Positions 1-9,508 are shown, counted from the first letter of the stretch. The stretch: 64,000 bases of DNA from Rhodococcus sp. SBT000017 (GCF_003688915.1 NZ_REFU01000001.1:2542001-2606000), one strand, 5' to 3'. Program-made: numbers and translations. The notes: generated by a model from the letters alone, not told the origin.

Positions 1-1029
1 ACCACCCGCTCACTCGCAGTCGTCACGACCGGGGAACAGGTCGTGCGAGAGGGAGGCCCGCAACCCGGCGCGGTACTCGCCAGGGTCGCGTCGAGCCATT
101 TGCGGGTGGGCACCTTCGAGTTCGCTGCTCGGCGGGAAGGACTCGCGCAGACCCTCGCCGACTACGCGACCGCCCGCCACTACCCCGAATTCGTCGAGCG
201 AGCACCCGAGGATCGCTACCTCGCATTCTTCGAGGCCGTCGTCGAGGCTCAGGCGTCCCTTGTCGCACAATGGATGTCGGTCGGATTCGTACACGGTGTC
301 ATGAACACCGACAACACGACGATTTCCGGCGAGACGATCGACTACGGGCCGTGCGCCTTTCTGGACGCCTACGATCCCGCCACGGTGTTCAGCTCCATCG
401 ACCACGGCGGACGCTACGCCTACGGCAACCAACCCGCCGTTCTCGGATGGAACCTGGCGCGATTCGGCGAAACACTACTGCCACTGGTGAATTCGGAGCC
501 GAACGACGCCATCTCCGCCCTGACCGCGATCCTGGACACGTACGGGGATCGCTACCGGCAGCACTACTCTGCCGCGATGGCTGCCAAACTCGGCCTGGAA
601 GACGACGCCGTGGACGCGGCGCTCGTCGACGACCTGCACCGGCTGCTGACGGACCACCGCGCCGACTGGACCCTGACCTTCCGCGCCCTCGCCGAGAACC
701 TACGCGGGAACTCGGCACCGTTCGACTCCCTGGTCCCACCCGATGCGTCCAGGAATTGGCTGGAGGTTTGGCGGGCCGCGGTTTCGGCTCGAGGACAGGA
801 CTTTTCATCGGTCGCCGACGGTATGGACTGCGTCAACCCGGCATACATCCCCCGCAACCACCTGGTCGACGCTGCGCTCCAGGCTGCGACGAACGGCGAT
901 CTCGGACCCTTCGAGCGTCTGCTCGAGGTCGTCACGTCACCGTTCGACCGACGCGAGGACAGGTCGGACTACGCCCTGCCTGCGCCCGAGAACTTCAGTG
1001 CCGGCTTTCAGACCTTCTGCGGTACCTGA
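1..1029 (+). CDS. selO: Protein adenylyltransferase SelO (5' end outside window)
   Basis: Frame 1 is open from the first base, so the gene is cut by the window edge and only its last 342 codons are seen. SelO is a pseudokinase-fold enzyme that transfers AMP to Ser/Thr/Tyr of target proteins. Visible family motifs are RVASSHLRVGTFEF, the catalytic-loop segment HGVMNTDN (Asp-Asn pair) and the metal-binding Asp of IDYGPCAF, followed by GGRYAYGNQP and WNLARF. The C-terminal ATP-proximal NPxxIPRNH-like segment (NPAYIPRNHLVD) is also present. No truncation other than the window edge. The next gene converges on it. Confidence 0.9.
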   Translation, partial: TTRSLAVVTTGEQVVREGGPQPGAVLARVASSHLRVGTFEFAARREGLAQTLADYATARHYPEFVERAPEDRYLAFFEAVVEAQASLVAQWMSVGFVHGVMNTDNTTISGETIDYGPCAFLDAYDPATVFSSIDHGGRYAYGNQPAVLGWNLARFGETLLPLVNSEPNDAISALTAILDTYGDRYRQHYSAAMAAKLGLEDDAVDAALVDDLHRLLTDHRADWTLTFRALAENLRGNSAPFDSLVPPDASRNWLEVWRAAVSARGQDFSSVADGMDCVNPAYIPRNHLVDAALQAATNGDLGPFERLLEVVTSPFDRREDRSDYALPAPENFSAGFQTFCGT

Positions 1030-1050
1030 TTCCTGGGCAATTGATCGTCA

Positions 1051-1524
1051 CTATGGCAGCTCCATGAATTCGATGGTTTCTCCATCCGGCCCCACCGCGT
1101 ACATGACGCGGGTGCCCACCTTGGCACCGCCGGAAATAGGTTGTGGAGTTCCCTGCGCCGTCCAACCGAAGTCCGCGATTCGTGTCAGGACCGCATCGAT
1201 GTCGTCGACCTCGAAGGCAAGATGCGCGAAACCCGGATCATAGGGTCGAGACGACCCCCGCGCCCCCTCCACATCGCGATATTCCAGCAGCTCGATCGTC
1301 TGACCTGCAACGGAAACCACCGCCATTCGGACTGCCGCCCCGTGCGCTCCGGTGACCTCTCCCAGAAATTCCCCGCCCATCTCCCCCGTCCGTTCGAGGG
1401 TCGCGCCGAGACCGTCGGTCCAGAACCGAAGGGCGTCATCGAGGGAACCGACGGCGAAGCCGACGTGGTCGGAGCGAAGGATTCGGAAGGACATGCCCGG
1501 AGTGCCTCCACCTGGCGCGTTCAC
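1051..1524 (-). CDS. VOC-family (glyoxalase / methylmalonyl-CoA epimerase-like) protein
   Basis: A 157-residue protein with a single vicinal-oxygen-chelate repeat pair: HVGFAVGSLDDALRFW at about residues 20-35 and FAHLAFEVDDIDAVL near residue 100, ending in GPDGETIEFMELP. His20, the Glu of IELLEY, His of FAHLAF and the final Glu of IEFMEL are the expected metal ligands, an arrangement typical of methylmalonyl-CoA epimerases and related lyases. The GTG start overlaps the stop of the upstream acyl-CoA dehydrogenase (GTGA), so the two are translationally coupled and probably act in one acyl-CoA catabolic step. An alternative ATG lies ten codons in (MSFRIL). The substrate cannot be read from sequence. 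Confidence 0.75.
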   Translation of the reverse strand: MNAPGGGTPGMSFRILRSDHVGFAVGSLDDALRFWTDGLGATLERTGEMGGEFLGEVTGAHGAAVRMAVVSVAGQTIELLEYRDVEGARGSSRPYDPGFAHLAFEVDDIDAVLTRIADFGWTAQGTPQPISGGAKVGTRVMYAVGPDGETIEFMELP

Positions 1525-2699
1525 GAGGTCCGCTTCTGTTCGGCGCGGATCAAGCCGCCTCCGACGATCAGTCGCTGAATTTCGCTCGTCCCCTCGTACA
1601 GGCGCAGCAGTCGCACATCGCGATAGATTCGTTCGACCGGCACATCCCGCATGTACCCTGCGCCACCGTGGATCTGGACGGCCAGATCAGCGACCTTGCC
1701 CACCATCTCGGTGCAGAACAGCTTCACCGCAGACGGCGCGATACGCCGATCGGTCTCCTGCACCCACGCCCGCGCCGCCTCACGCACCATCGCCCGCCCC
1801 GCCATGACACCGACCTGCTGATCGGCGATCATCGCCTGCACCAACTGGAAATTCCCGATCGGCTCGCCGCCCTGAGTGGACGCCGCGGCATACGACACCG
1901 ATTCGTCCAGCGCGCGCTGCGCCTGACCGACGGCCAGCGCGGCAATGTGCACCCGTCCCCGCGCCAAAGACGTCATCGCTGCCTTGTAACCGATGTCACT
2001 GTTGCCGCCGACCAGTGCGTCGGCCTCGACCTTCACGTCGGTGAACGTCACATCAGCGGTGCCGGACCCCTGTTGGCCCATCTTCGCGTCCTTCACGCCC
2101 ACCTCGATCCCGGCGGTGTCGGCGGGAACCAGGAACACCGCGATCCCGTTTCCGCTCTGCGGTTTCGGATCCAACTTGGCGAAGACGACGAACATGTTCG
2201 CAATCGGCGCGTTGGTGATGTATCGCTTGCTGCCGTTGATGATCCAGCCGCTGCCGTCGACCGTCGCCGTCGTCTTCAAGCCTGCCGGATTCGACCCTGC
2301 CCCATCCTCGGTCAGCGCGAAGGAGGCGACGATATCGCCGGTTGCCATGCCCGGCAGCCACGTCGCCTTCTGCTCCTCGGTTCCGAATCCGACGAGCACC
2401 TGCCCGGCGATCCCGTTGTTGGTGCCGAACATCGATCGCAGCGACAGCGAGGTGTACCCGAGCTCCATCGCGAACTCGACGTCCTGAATCAGGTTCAGGC
2501 CCAGCCCACCCCACTCCTGCGGAAGCGCGTAGCCGAACAGGCCCATCTCCGCAGCCTGCCTCCGCAGATCCTCGGGAATCGAATCGGTGTTCATGATCTC
2601 GAGTTCGCGAGGCACGACACGCGATCGCACGAACTGCGAGATCTGCTTCAACACGTCCGCGAAGACGTCATCCGGTACATCGGGATTCAGCGTGTCCAT
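1521..2699 (-). CDS. Acyl-CoA dehydrogenase
   Basis: A 392-residue flavoenzyme of normal family length that introduces the alpha-beta double bond into acyl-CoA. Signature motifs are ALTEDGAGSNPAGLKT (FAD/substrate binding, near residue 125), the C-terminal QIHGGAGYMRDVPVERIYRD and the catalytic-base region LYEGTSEIQRLIVGG, whose Glu is the expected general base. The close coupling with the VOC protein downstream suggests a branched or methyl-branched acyl-CoA substrate, but this is inference. First gene of a two-gene operon with about 570 bp of non-coding DNA upstream. Confidence 0.9.
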   Translation of the reverse strand: MDTLNPDVPDDVFADVLKQISQFVRSRVVPRELEIMNTDSIPEDLRRQAAEMGLFGYALPQEWGGLGLNLIQDVEFAMELGYTSLSLRSMFGTNNGIAGQVLVGFGTEEQKATWLPGMATGDIVASFALTEDGAGSNPAGLKTTATVDGSGWIINGSKRYITNAPIANMFVVFAKLDPKPQSGNGIAVFLVPADTAGIEVGVKDAKMGQQGSGTADVTFTDVKVEADALVGGNSDIGYKAAMTSLARGRVHIAALAVGQAQRALDESVSYAAASTQGGEPIGNFQLVQAMIADQQVGVMAGRAMVREAARAWVQETDRRIAPSAVKLFCTEMVGKVADLAVQIHGGAGYMRDVPVERIYRDVRLLRLYEGTSEIQRLIVGGGLIRAEQKRTS

Positions 2700-3275
2700 A
2701 AGACCACTATCGAGGAGGGCGAGCTCCTCCGTCCACTGGATGGGTCAGACTTTCGGTTCAGCGACACGTACTTCCTCGCGTCGATCGATTCGCCGGCATC
2801 GTCCTGACCCGACCGGAGGCGGGAACCGCCGTCAGTGCCCGCCCAAGCTGTCCAGGGTCTGCACGGTCCACGCCGAGTGCAGTTCATCGATCTCGGACGC
2901 GTACTTCTCGGAAATCAGCTTGCGCCGCAAGTGTCACGCGAGTATCGGACATCAAAAATTGAAGCAGATCGAATATTCATCTGCCAGATCGACGATCCGG
3001 ACCGAGTAGCCGGTCCAGCGCCACGTCCTTGCACAGCGTCCCATCGGGTTCGCTGCACCGGCTGATAGTGAGCAGTTCGCCGACCGGGCATGCCGGTGCG
3101 TATCTGAGCCCTCCGAACACCGCATCGGTCGCGGGCCTGCATCATCGGCTCGGCTCCTCACTCTTGGATGTCCGACACCGTTCGGCGGCAGTTGTCCGAA
3201 TCCGAGGAGTTGATTCGCCGTCGGACGCGGCAAGGGGACAGGACATGAACGTCGTCAGCACTCGAGATGCTGATC
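2700..3275. other. Intergenic region without a convincing gene
   Basis: About 575 bp between the acyl-CoA dehydrogenase start and the diguanylate cyclase stop. Open frames here are short, overlap each other and lack ribosome-binding sites or recognisable motifs. The promoter of the acyl-CoA dehydrogenase operon should lie at the left end. I see no repeat or RNA gene. Confidence 0.5.
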
Positions 3276-4805
3276 TCAGATCTCGGTGATCCGTATCCGG
3301 TTGTGCGGGTCGCTCTTGGCGCGGTACAGAGCTCTGTCTGCGAGTTCGGTGAACATCGTGGCCGACTCGACGCGTGTCGTATCGTGCGTGGCCGCGATTC
3401 CGATCGAGATCGATACTCCGGCAACCGGGTCCGCCGGATCAGCCGATGCTGCCATGTCGTCGATGGCAGAGGTGATCGCCGCGGCCAGGTCGGTCAGTGC
3501 GGCAACTGAGTCACGAGTGGTCACTATCGCGAATTCGTCACCGCCCCAACGACATACCGAATCAGCGGGCTCGGTCACCTGCATCAGCAGTCCAGCGATT
3601 GTCACGAGAGTCTCGTCACCGGCGTGATGTCCCGCGATGTCGTTTACCCGCTTGAAGGAATCGAGGTCGCAGAACAAGACTCCCACGACCTCGAAAACGT
3701 CCGGTCTCGTGGCGGTACGCCGAATCAGTCGATTCTCGAGATCCGACAACCAGACGGGTCGGGCACTGAGACCGGTGAGCGCGTCGTGGTCGGCTCGGTG
3801 ACGGATCGCCATGATCTCGTTACGGGCGTCGGTGCGATCGGTGAGAGTGCATACGTACCGGGGTTCGTCGTTCATGCTGTCCACCCGACGGACCGTCACT
3901 TCCACCCAGCGGTCCCATTGGATACCGCGAGGATGGTGCAGGCGGAGCTCGCTCGACACAGATACCGCCTTCCCCGGTTCGAGTCGGCCCAGTCGCGCTG
4001 CCCACTCCGCCGAACCGATGTCGAGGAGATCCTCCAGGTGTCGCTGATCCAACTCGCCGGGTACCGCGTCGGCCAACTGAAGGAAGGCGTCGTTGACGTC
4101 GGTCAAGCGAAACTGCGCGTCCAACAGCACCGTTGCGAGCGGCGACTCGGCGAATGCCGAGCGGTAGAGGCTGACACGGTCGGAGGCGTGGGTTGCCTCG
4201 GACACCCGGTCGAGGGCGATTCCGACTTGAATCGCGAAGAGGTGGAGCAACATCCGCTGCTCGGCGTCGGGAGTACGGCCGCTCCGAGGCAGGTCGAGGC
4301 TGATCACGCCTTGCAGCGTTCCATCGATTCGACCCTCGGACCATATCGGTGCCAGCAGAGCGAACTCCGCCTGCCAGGGCTCACACGCGTCGACTGTCGA
4401 CGACGAAACACCACGCTGGTCGGGGCCGGACAATCGCTCGCGCCACGGGTCGGCACTCGGGACGTCGGGAGAGAGTTCCAGGACCCGTGAGAAGAACAGT
4501 CCACCCCATCGTTCGCAGGACCCGAGCAACTCACGCCACTGCAGTTCCGACATGCGCCCCCCGCGTATTTGTTCTACCTCGGGTGGGCCGATAACAGCCC
4601 TCACTTCCAGGTCGCCGTCGTCGCGGCGGACGTTGACCGCGACTGCGTCGAAACCGATCACCTCGATCACAGTGCGAGCAACGATGTGCAAGATGTCGTC
4701 GAGGTCACGGCCACCACCCAGCTGATGCGCGACGTTCATCATCTTCAGGAGTGCGTCGCCGCTGAGGGTGAGTCGTCGGGTCATGCGGTCATTGTCCAGC
4801 AGCAA
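3276..4805 (-). CDS. GAF-PAS-GGDEF diguanylate cyclase
   Basis: A 509-residue soluble signalling protein predicted to make cyclic di-GMP from two GTP. A GAF domain spans roughly residues 20-190 (LDDILHIVARTVIEVIGFDAVAV), a PAS domain about 205-330 (SPLATVLLDAQFRLTDVND), and a GGDEF domain about 335-509. The active-site motif is intact (RWGGDEFAIV, near residue 420), as are DHDALTGL and CDLDSFKRVND. The product-inhibition site expected just upstream as RxxD reads EPAD, so feedback inhibition may be absent. No EAL domain and no membrane segment. Start may be at 4805 or seven codons later at 4784 (MTRRLTLSG). Stand-alone gene. Confidence 0.9.
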   Translation of the reverse strand: MLLDNDRMTRRLTLSGDALLKMMNVAHQLGGGRDLDDILHIVARTVIEVIGFDAVAVNVRRDDGDLEVRAVIGPPEVEQIRGGRMSELQWRELLGSCERWGGLFFSRVLELSPDVPSADPWRERLSGPDQRGVSSSTVDACEPWQAEFALLAPIWSEGRIDGTLQGVISLDLPRSGRTPDAEQRMLLHLFAIQVGIALDRVSEATHASDRVSLYRSAFAESPLATVLLDAQFRLTDVNDAFLQLADAVPGELDQRHLEDLLDIGSAEWAARLGRLEPGKAVSVSSELRLHHPRGIQWDRWVEVTVRRVDSMNDEPRYVCTLTDRTDARNEIMAIRHRADHDALTGLSARPVWLSDLENRLIRRTATRPDVFEVVGVLFCDLDSFKRVNDIAGHHAGDETLVTIAGLLMQVTEPADSVCRWGGDEFAIVTTRDSVAALTDLAAAITSAIDDMAASADPADPVAGVSISIGIAATHDTTRVESATMFTELADRALYRAKSDPHNRIRITEI

Positions 4806-4943
4806 CGGTGGGCCGTCTCTTCATTGGCTGCGGATACCGTGGTTATTTCCTGCTCGTACACGACGAGGGTGCGGACGACACCGAGCATCCGGACAGCCCG
4901 ACCACTACACGACCGTCGTCGGGCCCGCTCTTCGCTCGACCGG

Positions 4944-5804
4944 TCAACGACGGGTTGCGGCGAACACGTCGACCGGATGGGGCACCCGAAGTCTGCCGTC
5001 GGTGCCCGGCACCGAGACCGCGGCGAGATAGGCCCGCACGGGGCCGTACAACTCGGGAGTGAGCCGGGCCTGGACCGCGAAGTCGAGAACCTCGTCGCTC
5101 GCGGAGGCGAGGTCGACCAGCGCGTCCAGAGTGACCACGTCGTCGACCGCGATCCCGCCGTCGACGAAGGCCTTCTCGACATCCGCGCTGAACCACTGCC
5201 GGTGGCCCTCCAGAGGCGGGGCAAGGACCCCGACCAGCGCGTTGAGCGCCGCCGACGGTGCGATGGCCACCCACAGCTCACCGCCGGGCCGCAGCAGGTT
5301 CAGCGCGGCACGCAATGTTGCCCCGACATCGGCGACGTAATACATCGAGTGCACGAACAGCACCACGTCGAAGGTCTCGTCCACCGGGGCGTCGTCGAAG
5401 GACGCGACGTGCGCCCCGACGCTGAGCTCGTCGGCCCCCAGCGCAGCCATCGTGGCGGTGAAGAGCTCCACACTCCCGGGCCAGGGGTCGATGCCGACGT
5501 ATCGGACCGGTCGGCCGGACTTTCGCTGCACGAGACCAGCGGCGAGCCGGACGTCCAGCGACCCGTCACCGCACCCCACCGACAGCACCGAGATCGGCCG
5601 GTCCCCCATCCGCACCAGCCTGGCTGCGAGGTGTTCGGCGATCAGACTGCGCTGGTCGGACAGTCGCTCGACAGCGGCGTGGTCTCGGGCGTAGGAGCCG
5701 GGCTCGAGACCGGCCACGGGCCCGGTGCCACGCCGCAGGGCGCGTAACGCGTCGAGGAACCCGGCCGCGGTGTCGGTCGACGAAGTCGGAGCTATGTTGG
5801 ACAC
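4944..5804 (-). CDS. Class I SAM-dependent methyltransferase
   Basis: A 286-residue protein from a GTG start (VSNIAPTSSTDTAAGF); a much longer open frame runs upstream but lies antisense to the neighbouring gene and is not protein-like. The SAM-binding motif I is VLSVGCGDGSLDVRLA near residue 80, followed by the acidic residue of YVGIDPWPGS and motif IV in FDVVLFVHSMYYV. It is divergent from a second methyltransferase (5868), sharing a 63-bp intergenic region. With the downstream 2-oxoglutarate dioxygenase this looks like a small biosynthetic set. Its ELSVGAHV and DVFAATRR ends resemble small-molecule methyltransferases; substrate unknown. Confidence 0.75.
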   Translation of the reverse strand: MSNIAPTSSTDTAAGFLDALRALRRGTGPVAGLEPGSYARDHAAVERLSDQRSLIAEHLAARLVRMGDRPISVLSVGCGDGSLDVRLAAGLVQRKSGRPVRYVGIDPWPGSVELFTATMAALGADELSVGAHVASFDDAPVDETFDVVLFVHSMYYVADVGATLRAALNLLRPGGELWVAIAPSAALNALVGVLAPPLEGHRQWFSADVEKAFVDGGIAVDDVVTLDALVDLASASDEVLDFAVQARLTPELYGPVRAYLAAVSVPGTDGRLRVPHPVDVFAATRR

Positions 5805-5867
5805 CACATCGAGTGAACCACGACGCAGCCAGGAATGCGTTGCGGTTGGCTTCCCGAGAGGAGTGCC

Positions 5868-6680
5868 ATGAGCAACGGAGACACAGCCGAGCGCAGTCTC
5901 GACCACTGGAGCGAGGCCGGCCGAACGGGCATGGAGGCGTTCTACGCCCTGGCCACCGAGGACTACCACCAACTGGCACTGGCAGCCGACTGGCCCGCCC
6001 TGCTGGCCGAGCACGCGCACGACGGCTGGTCGCTGCTCGACGTGGCCTGCGGCAGCGGCAAGTTTCCCACCGCGCTGCGTCGCTATACCGATCTGTCCGG
6101 CGTTCCCGAGGTGGCCTACGACCTGCTCGACCCGTCTGCGTTCTCGGTGGCCGAGGCACGCGGGGCGCTCGACGCGCCGTTCGTACCCCGAGACGAGCTG
6201 GTGATGACGTTGCAGGACCTGCCCGCCGATCGGACCGGGTACGACATCGTGTGGGCCACCCACGCGCTCTACGCCCTTCCGCCCGCCGAGTTGGACGCCG
6301 CAGCCGAACGATTCGTGGCTGCGCTCGCCCCCGGCGGCCTCGGTCTGGTCGCGCAGGCCACGGCGGCCTCCCACTACCTGGCGTTCTACGACGCCTTCCG
6401 GGCAGGCGTCCGCGAAGCGACCCCGTACACGACGGCCGAGCAGGTGCGTGACGCGCTGATCCGAGCCGGCGCGGACGTGCGCGACCAGCGCGTCACGTAC
6501 ACCACCGGTACGTCCGATCGCGTTGTCGTCGAAGGGTTTCTGCAACGCTGCGCCTTCGACGACTCCGTGTCGCTCGAGGAGATGGAAGCAGCGCCGGTGC
6601 TGGGCGACTACCTCGCCTCCTGCCGCGACGCGTCGGGTTCCTACACCTTCTCCCACGAGGCAGCCCTGCTGTGGCTCTGA
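5868..6680 (+). CDS. Class I SAM-dependent methyltransferase
   Basis: A 270-residue protein starting MSNGDTAERS, with a GAGAGGAG-type ribosome-binding site a few bases upstream. Motif I reads LLDVACGSGKFPTAL near residue 58, and a later motif is YDIVWATHALYALPP. The C-terminal part (DYLASCRDASGSYTFSH) looks like a substrate-recognition cap. Its stop codon overlaps the GTG start of the dioxygenase downstream by ten bases, so both are probably translated from one message. Unrelated in detail to the divergent methyltransferase on the other strand, so two different methyl transfers may occur in one pathway. Substrate unknown. Confidence 0.75.
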   Translation: MSNGDTAERSLDHWSEAGRTGMEAFYALATEDYHQLALAADWPALLAEHAHDGWSLLDVACGSGKFPTALRRYTDLSGVPEVAYDLLDPSAFSVAEARGALDAPFVPRDELVMTLQDLPADRTGYDIVWATHALYALPPAELDAAAERFVAALAPGGLGLVAQATAASHYLAFYDAFRAGVREATPYTTAEQVRDALIRAGADVRDQRVTYTTGTSDRVVVEGFLQRCAFDDSVSLEEMEAAPVLGDYLASCRDASGSYTFSHEAALLWL

Positions 6681-7663
6681 ACGAACCTGTGGATCTGACG
6701 AACGAACGGCTCCCCGAGCAGAATCGCGCCGGCGGTATCGACCAGGACTGGGCCGGCGACGATCAGGACTGGTGGGATTGGTACGTCACGCTTGCTGCCA
6801 ACGACCAGGCACCCACCGAGTTGGTCGACGGGCCCGGCCTACCCGACGCCCCGGCGGCATCCGACGAGCAGGTCGAGCGTGAGCTCGCCGAGCCGTACGA
6901 GCTCGACTCGTCCGCGGTCGAATCCTTCGCTCGGGAAGCGTTCGTGAAGTTGCCGGCCGTCCTGTCGCCTGCGGTGGTACGACGCCTCGCCGAGCGTCTG
7001 GAGGATCTGCTGCGCGCCGAGCATGGTGAGAACGTCGCAGGCCGGTTCACCGCGCTCGAGCAGATGTGGCTCCACGACGACCTGATGCGCGCCGTAGCGC
7101 TGTCTCCCCGGATCGGGGGCCTGGCCGCAGCCCTGCTCGGAGAACCGGCCGTTCGGCTCTACCACGACAATGCGCTGTCCAAGGAGCCCGGTTGCGGCCG
7201 CACACCCTGGCACCACGACGCGGAGCATTTCCCGCTGCAGACCGTCCAGGCGGTCACCGCGTGGATGCCGATGTCGGCGATCCCCGGCCGAATGGGTCCG
7301 CTGTCGTTCGCCCGCGGCCGGGAGGTGCTGGCCGAGGTCGCGGACCTGGAGTTCGACAAGGTCGGCACGTCGTACGACGAGGCCGTCGCCCATCGCTTCG
7401 TCGAGCGTGACGTCGCGGTGTCGTCGGAGCCGTTCGAAGTGGGAGACGTGTCCTTCCACTCCGCGCTGTGCTTCCACACTGCCGGGCCGAACCGAACGAC
7501 ACAGCCGCGCCGAGCGTTGGCGACCACCTACTTCGCCGACGGGGCTCGTGTCGTGGAATCGCCGACGCTGATCAGCGGCACGTGGCGCGAGTTCCTTCCC
7601 GGCGTCGAGCCCGGCGGTCTCGCGGCCTCCGAACTCAACCCGGTGGTCGGTCGCCGCGACTGA
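6671..7663 (+). CDS. Phytanoyl-CoA dioxygenase-family (Fe(II)/2-oxoglutarate) oxygenase
   Basis: A 330-residue protein with the double-stranded beta-helix iron ligands visible: the HxD motif in TPWHHDAEHF near residue 181 and the distal His in SALCFHTAGPN near residue 275, followed by the Arg of TQPRRALATTYF that would bind 2-oxoglutarate. The acidic N-terminus (QDWAGDDQDWWDWY) is unusual. GTG start overlapping the methyltransferase stop. The family hydroxylates diverse small molecules; together with two methyltransferases it suggests a tailoring pathway rather than phytanate breakdown, as no alpha-oxidation genes are nearby. Function inferred, substrate not known. Confidence 0.75.
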   Translation: MALNEPVDLTNERLPEQNRAGGIDQDWAGDDQDWWDWYVTLAANDQAPTELVDGPGLPDAPAASDEQVERELAEPYELDSSAVESFAREAFVKLPAVLSPAVVRRLAERLEDLLRAEHGENVAGRFTALEQMWLHDDLMRAVALSPRIGGLAAALLGEPAVRLYHDNALSKEPGCGRTPWHHDAEHFPLQTVQAVTAWMPMSAIPGRMGPLSFARGREVLAEVADLEFDKVGTSYDEAVAHRFVERDVAVSSEPFEVGDVSFHSALCFHTAGPNRTTQPRRALATTYFADGARVVESPTLISGTWREFLPGVEPGGLAASELNPVVGRRD

Positions 7664-7700
7664 GCCGACCGTTTCAGTGGACACACGTACACTCGATTGC

Positions 7701-8969
7701 GTGGGGACCACATCTCAGAGCACCCAGGAGTGGGGCGAGCTCGGTGAGCTCGCTCTTCGCGAGCTGGCGTCGGCCGCGGGTGGTGTTCGCAAAGTGCACT
7801 CGGCCATCGCACGACGCACGTTCGCTGCCGTGCGACTCGGCGTCGGCCCCGCCGTCCTACCGACACAGCTGATGCACGACGCGATCGCCGCCGGCACCTA
7901 CGCGACCATCGCGGCCGCCTGCACCGGCGCAGCCAAAACAGTCAGTGCGCTGACCGGCAGTTCCGAAGTGGCCGACGACGAAGCGACCGAGGACGACCCT
8001 CGGCCGTCGCCGTCGCACACCACGTACGGCGCACAGACCATCGCGATCCTGCACGGTCTCATCGGCGACGACATGGAGCACACCGCCCGAGTCCTCGCCT
8101 ACCCGATGTCGATACGCGTCGACGGACGCCCTGTGCCCCCGAGGTACCGCGCTCTGGCCACCGCTTTTCCCGAGGCGGGAGCACACCTCGTGCTGTTCCT
8201 CCACGGGCTCGTCGAAACCGAATCGGCATGGCGGCTCGGGGGGCGACCCACGTACGGGGAGCGGCTGGGTTCCGAAGCCGACACCACCTCGATCTTCTTG
8301 CGTTACAACACCGGACGTCGCATCGCCACCAACGGCGCGGACCTGTCGGACCTTCTGGAACAGCTCGTGCCGGCATGGCCCGTACGGGTTCATCGAATCA
8401 CCCTGGTCGGTCATTCCATGGGAGGCCTGGTGTCGCGCAGCGCAGCACACCACGCTGCGGAGAGCGGCCGCCGATGGGTGGACCTGTTGACGGACGTATT
8501 CACCTTGGGAACACCACATCTGGGTGCGCCGCTCGCACGCGGCGTTCACGTCGCCACAGCAGCTCTGGCACTCGCGCCCGAGACCCGGCCGTTCGCAAAC
8601 CTACTGGCGCGTCGAAGCGCCGGAGTCCGCGACCTCATTTACGGATCGATCACCGCAGACGAGGGACATGCCAGCTACGCCGACGGATTCGACGTCGGAG
8701 TTGCCGCGGACATCTCGGTACAGGAGGGGGTACGGCATCATCACGCGTCCGCGGTCGTCACCGGAAACCCGCGACACCCGGTCGGAATCTTCGTGGGCGA
8801 CGGCCTGGTACGCACCGACAGCGCCGGCGGACGGAACAAACTGCGCAACATAGGACTTCGTCCCGACGACGGTCTGGCCATCAACAGCGCGCATCACTTC
8901 ACTTTGCTCAACGACGAGAGAGTGTACGGCTGGATGCGAAAAATCCTGGTCGATCGATCCCGGCCGTGA
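7701..8969 (+). CDS. Alpha/beta-hydrolase, PGAP1/lipase-like esterase
   Basis: A 422-residue protein. The nucleophile elbow is LVGHSMGGLVS near residue 235, preceded by the oxyanion-hole-type HGLVETE and followed by the TLGTPHLGAPLARG segment characteristic of PGAP1-like and triacylglycerol lipases. The C-terminal HHFTLLND supplies a likely catalytic His. The N-terminal 120 residues (GELALRELASAAGG, then an alanine-rich stretch) contain no clear signal peptide; this family in Mycobacteriales is often annotated as an esterase linked to cell-envelope lipids. GTG start at 7701; another GTG eight codons earlier (7677) is possible. Single gene, convergent with the next. Confidence 0.8.
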   Translation: MGTTSQSTQEWGELGELALRELASAAGGVRKVHSAIARRTFAAVRLGVGPAVLPTQLMHDAIAAGTYATIAAACTGAAKTVSALTGSSEVADDEATEDDPRPSPSHTTYGAQTIAILHGLIGDDMEHTARVLAYPMSIRVDGRPVPPRYRALATAFPEAGAHLVLFLHGLVETESAWRLGGRPTYGERLGSEADTTSIFLRYNTGRRIATNGADLSDLLEQLVPAWPVRVHRITLVGHSMGGLVSRSAAHHAAESGRRWVDLLTDVFTLGTPHLGAPLARGVHVATAALALAPETRPFANLLARRSAGVRDLIYGSITADEGHASYADGFDVGVAADISVQEGVRHHHASAVVTGNPRHPVGIFVGDGLVRTDSAGGRNKLRNIGLRPDDGLAINSAHHFTLLNDERVYGWMRKILVDRSRP

Positions 8970-8970
8970 T

Positions 8971-9393
8971 CTACTTTTCGGCCAGACCTGTTGCCGTAGC
9001 AAGATATTCACGCGAGTCTCGATACGTCTGCGCCACGCCGCGCCCGGCGATAGCTCGGTACCGACTGATCTGATCGTCATCGAGAAGATCGAGCACCGTG
9101 CTGGAATCCGCATGCATCCAACCGCCGTCTCGCACCAATTCATGGGGCCGTTTGCCCTGCAACGCTGCAATCCCTTCGACCCTGATTCCGTTCGGATCGG
9201 TCGACACCGCGAGGTAGTAGGCCTTCTTGCCCGAGTAACCGGCCTTGACCTTCGAGCGAAGCCGCAGGACCGCATCGGCCGCGTCATCGACGGCGGACGA
9301 CTGCTCGTCGGAACCCGATTCGGCAGCGGAGAGTCGCGAGATCTCAGCATCCAGTCCAGCAAGCAAAGTGGCGAGGTACTCGAGATCGCTCAT
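8971..9393 (-). CDS. Conserved hypothetical protein, function unknown
   Basis: A 140-residue acidic protein starting MSDLEYLATLLAGL. The first half is predicted helical (LDAEISRLSAAESGSDEQ), and the middle has a basic patch SKVKAGYSGKKAYYLAVSTD. No catalytic motif, membrane segment or signal peptide is visible. The start at 9393 is chosen because upstream residues in the open frame are not protein-like. It converges with the esterase gene and is divergent from the aldo/keto reductase, so it appears to be a one-gene unit. Confidence 0.55.
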   Translation of the reverse strand: MSDLEYLATLLAGLDAEISRLSAAESGSDEQSSAVDDAADAVLRLRSKVKAGYSGKKAYYLAVSTDPNGIRVEGIAALQGKRPHELVRDGGWMHADSSTVLDLLDDDQISRYRAIAGRGVAQTYRDSREYLATATGLAEK

Positions 9394-9508
9394 CGACCCA
9401 TGATGCCCTACCGCAGGAACTCCTGAACCAGCACCCGAGGGCAATGGTATCCATACCTGAGGAGCGTGCGCGCATTTCCAACCCGGACAGAACGAAGGTA
9501 TCCACCAC

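Noticed and set aside
4944..6656. 570-codon open frame on the minus strand
   Set aside because: Only codons from the GTG at 5804 read like a methyltransferase; the upstream part is antisense to the 5868-6680 gene and is low-complexity Gly/Arg/Val.
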